The notes under the pieces: generated by a model | The model's database searches: none | The model's input: the letters and a program-made list of their open reading frames with translations, nothing else | What the model was told of the DNA's origin: nothing | Shown: positions 52,451 through 62,244 of the stretch, piece by piece | Position numbering within the stretch: position 1 is the stretch's first letter | Layout of the letters: each line of letters starts with the position of its first letter | Position numbers and translations under genes: made by a program | Assembly: GCA_032207245.1 (NCBI GenBank) | Contig: CM063510.1 | Span: 157,302,758-157,366,757 of the forward strand | Origin: Pardosa pseudoannulata | Taxonomy: Eukaryota; Arthropoda; Arachnida; Araneae; Lycosidae | Length of the DNA: 64,000 nucleotides | Direction of reading: 5' to 3'

Positions 52451-54474
52451 GGTAAGGAATGACTCACTGTGGAAAAAACTTATTTGAAAAACTAGTCAAA
52501 GATAAGCTCTTACCTACCAGTGATAATGATGATAATTAAGATTATGATGTACCTAAAGTACCCCTTCTAGTTGAACCAAATTAGGATGAAGGACAATTTG
52601 GACACATAAACCAGGCTCCAAATTTTATCCATACGGGTTAGTTGCAAATTTTGGCTTATCTTGCTTCCACAAACGTATACAAACAGATAGAATTTTTTCC
52701 CTTTTTTATCGAATGCTTGGGCAGCTGCTTTTATTAGCAGTAGCCACTACAATGTTGCATATTTTATTGACCTTTTTTATTAGATGGGAGCACCATATAC
52801 ATAAACAAAATTATGATCTATAAAAGGCTCATTTCAAATACATCCAAGCTTAACTCGAGAACCGAACCCAAATTCAAAAGCATAATACGCTAACTATTGA
52901 TACAATCTGAGCGGCACAGATATAATTCCAAGAATATTTTTCCAAAAAGTGCTGAATCAGAGTTTATATAAGGTAACAAAAATAATTCTTTTAACAATGA
53001 AGAAGAAAAAAATGATGAGAAAAAAAGGCTTTAGCATAATGGTAAAATTTAAATTTACGTCTAAAATTTAATGATAGTCTGACAGAAGTTTTGGACGCAT
53101 TTTTGTAGAAGTGACCATGATTTAAATATTTCCGGTCTAAGTGGCTACTTTCAAAAGTGGATATTAATCTTTCAGATAATTAAAGCTTCATAATTTTTAC
53201 AAAGTATCCATCTGAGGCATCAGCGACGATGAAAGTGGGGTAAAAAAAAAATTGGTACGTGGCACTTGTCCAGCTAGAGTGCATCGCCAGAAACACGTCT
53301 TGGCGCTCGTTCCTTGAACGGTGGGCGAGCATCAGGTGTGAATATCTGATGGCTTTCAGACCGTTTGCTTTCGTAACAGGGGTGCGTTGAACGCGTGGTA
53401 AATATCATCTTTAAATTTCTGCAAGGAATGTAGTGAACAATCAGAGCCTGACTAAGGCAGGGGCATATGAAACAGTTGCCTCGAGCCTCCAGATCAGAGG
53501 GGGTGGGTGGAGCCCTAATCGAACAGAAGGTTTATTTAACGTTTCCTTCTTTAACTCCTTTGAGACCAACGTCCCGTATACGCGACGCAGCGATTTCACT
53601 CGTGTCAGTTCAGCGTCGCCTCCTCGTGATGATCTCCGGTTGATATTGAGAGACCAACGTCACGTATGCGTAATAGGAGATCTGAACTTTTTATTTTAAT
53701 TTATAAATACTAGATTTAATTACTAGACAGCGTAAATGGCAATGGTTTTCACAACGGTCGACTCGTCTAGCATTTACGTGCTGGTCCTCAAGGGTTTAAT
53801 GAATTTTTTTTTAAACAAAATATCAGTACAATGTAAAATCCGTCAGTTTTATGCTAGCTTCTTCACTAATATATCGTATGAACTCAAAAGAAATCTTTAT
53901 TTCAAAAATCCATGGCTTTCTAGGGCGGAATTTAGCTAAATTTTCGCAATTACGATAGACAAATTGGGCCAGTCAAAACCTGTATTTGTAGCCTTTTCTC
54001 GAAGTGCTTAGTACTTGTCCATGGTATTTTTCGTTAATTAATTCAAATTGCTAAAAAGTCTTTACATTTTCTAATTATAAATTTAAGTAGCATTTTTGTC
54101 AAATTTTGGCTCTTCAGATGTGCTATATCTTTTTATGGATATAGAATTGTCAGAAAATGAATATAATGGACAGAACAATATTTCATCTGACATTGTAGGG
54201 AGGGCTATAGCTATTTTAGGTTCTAGTCAATTTTCTTGTTATATATCTATAATGAGGGGAAAATGATAAATACCACTATAAAGTTCGGTTCTTCATTACT
54301 GAAGTAGTGAAGCAGAAGAAGTCCCACAAAGAAGTTTTTATCCTGGGCCCCAATTAGGTTAAGCCGGGCGCTGTGAACCACTAGAATGTTGTGAGGTCAG
54401 ATATATTTTTCATTAGGAGTGAAATTAAAGGTCAGTGACGCAGCCCCAAATTATTTCTGGGAGGGTCCAAAGCC
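52451..54474. other. Unassigned stretch
   Basis: No coding motif or terminal repeat recognised in about 2 kb. Some open frames of 60-90 codons (for example 53433-53699 plus) lack splice context or family features. Confidence 0.3.
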
Positions 54475-54478
54475 TTAA

Positions 54479-54688
54479 CCCATTGAGGACTAGCACTTAA
54501 ATACTATTACCGTTACCGTTTACGCCATCTAGTAACTAAATCTAGCATTTAAAAATTAAAATAAAACGTTGAGATCTGCTAGTACATATGATGGTCTTTC
54601 AATATCAACCGTAGATCAAAGAGGCGACGTTGAACTTATTAGAGGGAAATTGCTTCGTCGAGTATAAGAGACGTTCGTCGCGTAGGGG
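54479..54688. mobile_element. Possible TTAA-flanked MITE
   Basis: TTAA at 54475-54478 and 54689-54692, with ends CCCATTGAGGAC and, inverted, CCCCTACGCGACG. The terminal similarity is short, but the TTAACCC start matches the other piggyBac-type elements here. Confidence 0.45.
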
Positions 54689-54692
54689 TTAA

Positions 54693-55919
54693 TCACTAAA
54701 AAAAGTCATTACACACATAAAAAATTAATTCATACATACGTAAATCTTATACGTACATTCGTAATTTTGCGCACATACATAAATACGTCATAAAACGGAT
54801 CAGCAGCGCTGTACGTAATTTCGTTGTATCTTGAAAAATATATTTGCAACCCCTTTGATTGTTTTAATTTACGCTCAAAGTTTTTACAAGGTGTAAATTT
54901 ACCCAGTAAATACTGGAGCCTATTTAATTTACGCTCCGGTGTATACCGGACGAATTTAAGCTAAAATAATTTTAGAAATAGCAGAAAATAATGTTAAATT
55001 TCTCACCAGTTTGATGACTTGTTCAATTGAAAAGAAATGTTTTTAATCTTTTGGTGGTTGAAAACGATTTTAATATTTGCAGTAGAAACTAGTAATGCAC
55101 ACAAATTTAAATAATCTTAAAAAATCTTACAATGCATACATTATAAATATTTCGGAAAGAGTCCAAACCCACCCTTCCGCTATAAATACGTCCTTGCCAA
55201 AAGTGGATATAAACCAAAGTTGCAAAAAGCGTTCTTATCACAAAAGAAGATTTTAAACTTTGTAAGTTACATAAATCATTTTACTGGACTGCTTTATGAC
55301 GGCGACCATTCTACTTCCTTTATCTAACCTCTAATTCAAACAATGCAGCTTCTTTGTATTTTACCTTCATTCTTCCCCGTCTTGGACGATCCCTTAGTTT
55401 TTCTGTGAACTGCATAAAAGAAACGTGTTTAGGTGATAAATTAAAAATCAATTTTTATTCACTCAAACAAAAGCTTTTTTTCACTTTCTGTCTCTCTCTC
55501 TCTCTCTCTCTCTCTGTCTGATATTTTAATTTTTGAAACTTTCCGAGTCTTGCTCAGTTTTCCAATTCGATCAATGCAGAATTGCCCAGACGCAGACTAA
55601 TTCATGTGAATAATCCCTCTTTTGCGAAAATGCGCGGATCTCAGGCTCGTTTGCGTCTGCAATCGTTTTCTGTCTCGTTTACTCATCGAAATGGCTTGAA
55701 AGCAGTTATCTTATCTTCTGCCAGAATGTGAGTGTTAGAATATGGGAAGTGAAAAAAAAATGGGTAGCACTCCTACACTCGCTTTACACGGAATCTAAAT
55801 TGTTGGTGCTGTATGTTATGCAACCCAAAGTTTCCGATTGGCTCCCACGAAAATCTCCTCAGTATCTAAAATAACATTTTCCGGTGACAAATATGGCTAC
55901 AAAAAACATCTCTGGTGAA
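54693..55919. other. Unassigned stretch with one candidate microexon
   Basis: AT-rich to 55.3 kb, then less so at 55.53-55.8 kb. A (TC)n run lies at 55489-55518. Apart from the microexon at 55365 nothing was assigned. Confidence 0.3.
55365..55409 (-). CDS. Candidate 45 nt microexon, gene unknown
   Basis: On the minus strand CTTTTATGCAG precedes and GTAAAATAC follows 45 nt that read FTEKLRDRPRRGRMK in phase 0. It could be an upstream exon of a minus-strand gene such as stum, or chance. No homology recognised. Confidence 0.25.
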
Positions 55920-57125
55920 TCCCCTATATAAGAATAGCTTAAGTTATGAAGGGGTTGTACATGGAATGGATGCAGCCATCCATGTTGGATTTTTTATGAG
56001 TTAAGGTTAGCAAAATTGAATGCGAGTTCGAAATCCACTCCATCCCCCTTTTCGTGCGTTTAACGCTATTATTTCAAGTCTTATTCTGTCTCTTATTCTA
56101 TACTAAATTCATTCTTGATATGAATTTAGTATAGAATAAGAGGGGGAAGCGATGGCGGAGCGTAATATTTAAACTGGACTGTGTTTACTCGACCCTCATA
56201 TACATGAATTAGTTCTTACACCATGTGTAGGCCTAGCGCGTTCGGTAGAGTGTCTGCCGATTTGATCGTCGTATTTCTTGGGGTGACGTTTCTGTTCCCG
56301 ACACAGCCAAATTTTTCTAAACGTCTAATTAATTTAATATTTTCTGCTTTTTCTTTTAAATTCTTATTCCTAAAGTTGTTTTATTATTTTCAAAATTATT
56401 TTACAATTTTTAAAATAAATGTTTACTATTTTTTCAACTTTTTATGACTTAAACATTCTTTTCGTAAAGTAATAATAGCCTAAGTTATCTGTCTGTCTGT
56501 CCTCGAATTTAAGAAGCGGTTGGACCTGATATGGATAGAGAATCCATATTGTATTTTTGATGAGTAAGGGTTAGCAAAATTCAAAGCAAGTAAAGTTTAT
56601 CTTTTCCTAAACTATAGATCCGATTCTAAAATAAATTGGTATGAATAAGCGTCGTATCACAGCGAAAAATTCTGTCATCTTTAAAACGTTCGAAATCCAC
56701 CTCGTCCCCCCTTTTCGAGCGTTTAATGCCATTATATCAAGCCCTATTTTAGGAGCAGGCTAATAAATTTATCAATTTATCACATAGTAAATACGTAAAA
56801 ATAACAATTTTTTCTAGCCTTATGACGTCATTCCTTTAACTATCTCATTTAATCATTTTTTTTTTTTTTAGATTATTTAAATATTTTCTGCATGATTTCT
56901 ATAGGTTTTATGCTTAAACTTAGATATTACCTAAATAATTTTCTTTTATATTTGGCTTAAATAATAGGTTAGGTACATATAGGATAATTTTAATCGATTA
57001 TTTTAGTAGAAAGATAATTCTCAGCCAAAAAACAAACCATTTTTTTACCTGCCTCATAGGATACGTTACAATTCTGGAAAATTAAAAATTTTACTGATCC
57101 CGTCATATGACGGGCTATATGCTAG
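55920..57125 (+). mobile_element. Composite non-autonomous Helitron (copy 3)
   Basis: 5' TCCCCTATATAAGAATAGC after A, 3' palindrome CCCGTCATATGACGGG, CTATATG, CTAG before T. A second 5'-like start (TAATAATAGCCTAAGTTATC) appears at about 56470, so two copies share one 3' end. The tRNA-like module recurs at about 56223-56310. No Rep/helicase frame. Confidence 0.78.
56092..56140. repeat. Perfect 21 bp hairpin inside Helitron copy 3
   Basis: CTTATTCTATACTAAATTCA plus T pairs perfectly with its inverse across a 7-base loop (TCTTGAT). Confidence 0.9.
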
Positions 57126-57302
57126 TGGTGTAATATCACCGCTAGCGGCCGAGTGAAATCACTACAGAAATATTTGTATTACATGCAACGAATGCCTTCT
57201 CATTTTCTTTCAAAAGAAATAATTATGTAGGTTTAATTGCGGTGTAACCTCACAGCCGAAAAGTAACAAATATTTTAGTAGCTGTCGATTGGTGTTGCTT
57301 AA

Positions 57303-57537
57303 CCCTTTCGTGGGCCATTTATTTCTCACTCCACGTTTCCAAACTTCCAAAACAGAGCTGCTAATTTTATTCAATCGATCGAACAATTTGATGACAGCGC
57401 AAAACCGAAGCGGGAATCAGTCTTCCCGTCGTTTCAATAAAAAGACCAATATATTATAATGGGTTTTGCGCTTCCCACAGGCGTATTTTGTAAGATCGTG
57501 TAGGAGGGAAGTAATCTTCCCACGGCCCACGAAAGGG
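57303..57537. mobile_element. piggyBac-type MITE pB-2, short form
   Basis: Flanked by TTAA (57299-57302, 57538-57541), with perfect inverted repeats CCCTTTCGTGGGCC / GGCCCACGAAAGGG. Lacks about 233 bp of centre found in the copy at 31860-32327. Confidence 0.88.
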
Positions 57538-57566
57538 TTAAAAGACTCCGTGATGACTATGACCTC

Positions 57567-57715
57567 GCCGAACGATGGCCGAATGGTAGAGCGTTGCTGA
57601 CATGGTTGTTTCATCCGTTCGGAATCGAAGCCGGCTTAAAGCAGTAAATCCCGGTCTCATTAGCCCTCGTGAGCAAAGCAGTAGACCATGGCGCTTTAAA
57701 CTAAGCCAAACAATA
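57567..57715 (+). repeat. SINE-A copy with target duplication, internal deletion
   Basis: GCCGAACGATGGCCGAATGG head, a gap where the B box should be, then CCGGCTTAAAGCAGTAAATC, CGGTCTCATTAGCCCTCGTG and tail AAGCCAAACAATA. Flanked by ACTATGACCTC (57556-57566 and 57716-57726). Confidence 0.85.
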
Positions 57716-57745
57716 ACTATGACCTCAGCGAAAATTCTTAAAAAA

Positions 57746-57880
57746 CTAGCATACATCCCGTCATATGACGGAATCAGTAATATTTTGAATTTTCCAGAAT
57801 TGTAACGTATCCTATGAGGCACGTAAAAAATTAGTTTGTTTTTATAGTTTTTGCATAATTTTATTGTATAATTTTGTTGG
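57746..57880 (-). mobile_element. Helitron 3'-end fragment (copy 5)
   Basis: CTAG, GCATACATCCCGTCATATGA, CGG and TATCCTATGAGGCACGTAAA in reverse. Only the 3' end is present. Confidence 0.65.
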
Positions 57881-58080
57881 TGACTGGACAAAAAAATTTA
57901 CAACTATTTCAGAGAAAGTTTTGGGAAATGTGTCGGAAGAATTTTAAGTCGAGGACGCTCCTTCAACACATTGTGTGCAGGTACATTTCGCAGCGGAATT
58001 GTCCCGGGAGCTGGCGTTTCAAGCGTAAATTTAGTTATTCAGTTAAATTTCAATAGATCGAAAATTATTTAATTTTTTGA

Positions 58081-58343
58081 CCAACTTTTCGTATTTTATA
58101 TTGATATATGTAAACAAATATATAAATAGAAATATATAAATAACAACCATAATATTTTTGTAAACAGAAAATATTTTTTTAGAGGATAAATTTATAATAG
58201 TATCGTAAATACGAAAAATGAAATAGAAATAATAATATATAGTTTTAATTTTTTCAAATTATGTTATATATAAACATTTTTACATTCCAAAATCTATGTA
58301 GTAGACAAGAACATTCGACTTCATTTTCCTGTTCCGTATAAAT

Positions 58344-58348
<5 letters not shown>
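58081..58348. other. Unassigned AT-rich stretch
   Basis: ACAAGAACATTCG(A/G)CTT occurs here (58307) and at about 58540, suggesting an old local duplication around the microsatellite. Confidence 0.35.

Positions 58349-58403
<55 letters not shown>
58349..58403. repeat. (AT)n microsatellite
   Basis: About 27 AT units. Confidence 0.95.
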
Positions 58404-58407
<4 letters not shown>

Positions 58408-58607
58408 TTCACAAGGTTAAATAAAAATTTTAAATCTAAATTGATTTTTTTAATGAACCTTCCCTTTCTGTAGTTCCGTATCGATTGATGTAAAAACTAG
58501 TTTTTATTTGTCTAAATTTTTCGAGAATGTATGTAGGTGACAAGAACATTCGGCTTTGTTTTCCTGTATATACCATTATTTTTGTACCCACAAACCATGT
58601 TGTTACA

Positions 58608-58691
58608 TTAACCCGTACTAGTACGTGACCCGCGCTCAAGTATCAATCGTCAGAAAACGTACTAGTACGTGTCCCGCATACAATGTGTTAA
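58608..58691. repeat. TTAA-bounded segment with paired CGTACTAGTACG palindromes
   Basis: TTAA at 58608-58611 and 58688-58691 enclose two copies of the perfect palindrome CGTACTAGTACG, each followed by TG(A/T)CCCGC. It resembles a subterminal region of a piggyBac-type element, but the full element is not defined. Confidence 0.4.
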
Positions 58692-59336
58692 GCCTTTTTC
58701 TCACAAAAAAAATGACTTTCTTCTTTGATTTCTTAATTATTGAAAAATCTTGGGAATTAAGGAAATTCTCTTCGAATTTTTTCCATAAATCAAGAATACA
58801 GAGATCTAGCATTGATAGTAATAAAATGATACATATGGTGTTATATTTGCACAAAGTTCAGAAAACCATGGCGAATGTTTATTTTTCAGCTGTTCGTTCT
58901 CATCATTCTATTCGCTTACGGTTATCAGCCTGAACCTAATAATTTTCTCGTGTCCGATTTCGGGGGCATCTGAATTTTTTCTTCCCCCTTTGTGTAACAA
59001 ATCTGGATTGAATCCGTTCTGAAATCGGAGAGAAAAAAAAAAGAATGAGAAGAATTTAGGGGAGAGCGACAGCCGAAATAGACCAGCGAATTGCTGCTGT
59101 GACATTGAAACGCGTATTACAACTGTCTTTTCGCATGCCAACGCGATTTCGCTCATTTAGCCTTGTGATTATTCGAGCAGTGGCATGGCATGAGATACAG
59201 TGGCAAGCAAGTATTTAACGAAAGTGGTGTGCTTGCATACCACTGCAATGAGATGGGACTATGTAATATCGGATACGTAAGAGAAATTTATAGGCTAGAA
59301 CCAAGGACGTATTTATAGGTACTGAAGTCCGGGTGG
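58692..59336. other. Unassigned stretch
   Basis: An 82-codon minus frame at 58908-59156 and a 102-codon plus frame at 58625-58933 have no recognisable domain. Confidence 0.3.
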
Positions 59337-59395
59337 TCTGGTTAGCCCTCGTGTGGCAAAAAGTAGACCGTAGCACTCCAACCAAACCAAACCAA
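59337..59395 (+). repeat. SINE-A 3' fragment
   Basis: GGTTAGCCCTCGTGTGGCAA, AAAGTAGACCGTAGCACTCC and (AACCA)n tail. Confidence 0.75.
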
Positions 59396-59727
59396 ACTGG
59401 GTGTCTGGACCCACTCCGAAATATTTTTAATAACTTTAAACAAGACTTTAAACTTCATAAAAATTGTATAAATTACTAGTTTCCCCTGCAAGCGTTTCAA
59501 GATCGTTTTCAACCATTAAAAGTGTAAGGATATATCTTCGCAATAGAACTAGTCACAAGTGGTTGACAAATTTAGCTATTACTGTCGGTGCGTATAGACA
59601 TGACTATAAATGCAGATGAAGGTTTGGATAAGCTGGTATTAAAAGCTACAAGAATTTATCTACTATTATAAAACAATAGTTTATAGTAGTTAACCAATTC
59701 TTTATTAAAATTACATATTATTTAAAA
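59396..59727. other. Unassigned spacer
   Basis: No features recognised between the SINE fragment and the Helitron. Confidence 0.3.
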
Positions 59728-60542
59728 CTAGCATATAGCCCGTCATATGACGGTGTCAGTAAATTACTTTTTAATTTTCCAGAATTGTAAAGTACCTTAT
59801 AAGGCAGATAAATTTTTTTTTCTGAGAATTATCTGGTATAAGCTCAATAATTTGTTTATGTTCATACTCATCTAAAGTCTCCCGATACTGTGAATGCAGT
59901 TTAGAATCACGTTGAATTCATTTAGAAAGATAATTAAAAGTTTTCTTAGCTACGTCTAAATTATCGCTCTATTCTTCTCAATTTTGTGCCACAGTAATTA
60001 ACGGAAGTAAAGGAACGAAACTATCATTTCTACTACACCCTGAAGGTAGATGGAATTTGCTGTTAATACCGGTGATAAAATTTTCATTGCAATAAAAATT
60101 AATCGATGGTTAAATTCAAAATTATCACATATATACCTATTATATTATTTAAACCAAATATAAGAGAAAAGTATTTACGTAATATCTAAGCTCAGTAATA
60201 AAACGTATGAAAATAATGCAAACGATACTTAAATAATTTAAAGTAAGAAATGATTAAATGAGATGATTAAAGGAATGACATCATAATGATAGAAAAAATA
60301 GTATTTTAATCTATTTATTATGTGATAAATTGATAAATTTAATCGCCTGCCCTTAGCCGGGGAAAATGGGCCTTGAAATAATAGCATTAAATGCTAGAAA
60401 AGGGGGAAGGGTGGATTTCGAACGTTGCTAACCCTAACTCATCAAGAATCCAATATGAATGCCTCTATCCATTCCAGGTACAACAGCTTCACAAATTTGA
60501 GGACAGACATACAGATAACTTGGGTTATTATTATATAGGAGA
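59728..60542 (-). mobile_element. Non-autonomous Helitron, complete (copy 4)
   Basis: Minus strand: starts TCTCCTATATAATAATAACC (60542 downward) and ends with the hairpin CCGTCATATGACGGG, CTATATG, CTAG at 59728-59731. Internal blocks match copies 2, 3 and 6. About 815 bp, no coding capacity. Confidence 0.8.
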
Positions 60543-61170
60543 TTGGTGAAAAGGCAAGACTGCTTTTGAATTTTAATGTCATGCAAGATATGTAATTTTG
60601 TAAAAGAAAAGTAATATAATATGCCATAATTCTTTTCTCAATATTTTATTTTTATTTTCCCAGTTATTCATGAAGTCATTTTCGATTAGAACTACAATTT
60701 TATAAAGCACTATCCGATGTAACTACAGTGGACTCCGCTTAATGTGATCGCGGTTAAAATTATCAATCGCATACTGTTATCGAAATCTTTTAGTCCCGCT
60801 TTTCTCTATTCATTTGTGTGTTAAAATTATCGCTTTATGTGATCGTTACATCGGTTAATGTTATCAGTTTTCGAACCTCATTTTAACTGGCAAAGGAATA
60901 TTCCCAATGTATTCAGGAGGAACCTATTGTTTTCTTTTCCTTCGATATTGTTCGAATTTTTGAGAATTCTCCCTCTTCCACCTAGGTAAATGGGGTATGA
61001 ACAAAGGAGTGGGATAATTAATTACCCGTCCCTGGAATTTTTCAGAAACACGCACACCCTGGTGGTGGTCAGTGGTTGTCAGATAAGCATAAGGCAACAC
61101 ATTCTTATCGTAACTGAGAAGGAGCGTATTCACATTTTATGCCTTGCTCGCTTACATGCAACTTGTCGAT

Positions 61171-61296
61171 ATGGAAGCCAGAAAGCGAAATGATTTAACG
61201 TTAAAACAAAAGATCGAAATTCTAAATCGTTATGACCGGTTGATTGTGATTACGAACAATTTATTAATGAGCTTAATTCTTAAAAAAAAACTGTAG
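61171..61296 (+). pseudogene. pogo/Tigger transposase N-terminal remnant
   Basis: From ATG at 61171: MEARKRNDLTLKQKIEILNR, then YDRL, which resembles the first helices of the CENP-B/pogo N-terminal DNA-binding domain (K-R-x-x-LTLxxKxxIL pattern). Homology ends after about 24 codons; the frame stops at TAG, 61294-61296. The second HTH and the DDE domain are deleted. Known pogo transposases act at TA target sites; this fragment cannot. Confidence 0.6.
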
Positions 61297-61470
61297 ATAG
61301 TAAACAATGGAAGTCAATTATTTTAATTATGTATACAGTTCTTATGTTTTAAAAAATAATATACGGTACTTAAATAGTTCGTGTTCGTAATTTAGTTCGT
61401 GTGAATTAGAGGGGAGGGGGGGAAATTTATCTAATTATGCATATCGTTTATTGTTATCAATCGGTTATTG

Positions 61471-61643
61471 GTTTGGTTTGGAGTATTACGGTCTACTTTT
61501 TGCAACACGAGGGCTAATGAGACCGGGACCTACAGTTTAAAGACGATTCCGAACGGCTACGAACATCCATGCCACTGTGGGATTCGAACCCACGAGCTCC
61601 GATACCGAAGGCCAGTACCCTAACCAATCGGCCATCGTTCTAC
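61471..61643 (-). repeat. SINE-A, near full length, inside the Tigger element
   Basis: GTTTGGTTTGGAGTATTACG, GAGACCGGGACC, CGATTCCGAACGGCTACGAA, GATTCGAACCCACGAGCTCC (intact B box) and CTAACCAATCGGCCATCG. Flanked by CAATCGGTTATTG (61458-61470 and 61644-61656). Confidence 0.92.
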
Positions 61644-61708
61644 CAATCGGTTATTGTTATCAAAATCATGGTGTCCCAAACTGATCAGATTAAGCGGAGT
61701 CCACTGTA

Positions 61709-62244
61709 ACAACATTTCAAAATAGACTCAAAGATCAAAATTACTTTTTTCAAAAATAACACGATCGATTAATACCATACAATAAGATACATATCCGTAC
61801 TCATTTATGATTCGATTCAAGAGTATCAGCCTATAATAAGTGCTCTCAGACAGATTCATGAAAATTACTATATTCATAAAATTATAGTGCTTCGGACCAA
61901 AAATAAAGAACTAAAAAAAACCAGGGAACGAAAAAAGAACTTTGAGAATAAAAGGAAGAGTTTTTTTAAGGCGCTCTTAAAAATAGAAACTGATAATAAG
62001 GGTTCTCTCAACAACTTTAAGGACCGAACGAACACTAAAAACTTCAACGAATGTGATTAGTGGTCGTTTTTTTGCAAGTGCCGCACGTTCCAATTCGAGC
62101 TCGGGTGGGGCTTTCAATTATTTTAAAGCTTTTTATTTCGCCGACGATTCATTTTTCTCCTCTCATCCAGCGCTCGCGGTTTGTTAAAAAGGCTTGTAAC
62201 TGTTTCTACTAACGGTAATCGAATCACTTCCCCGTCGTGTAAGC
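61709..62244. other. Unassigned spacer before the satellite
   Basis: No gene or repeat recognised. Confidence 0.3.

Larger units (their letters stand above)
60726..61706 (+). mobile_element. Tigger/pogo-type deletion derivative
   Basis: Inverted repeats CAGTGGACTCCGCTTAATGT and (inverted) CAGTGGACTCCGCTTAATCT, flanked by TA (60724-60725, 61707-61708). Subterminal ATCGGTTAATGTTATC-type repeats. It keeps the start of the transposase gene and contains a later SINE-A insertion. Confidence 0.85.
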
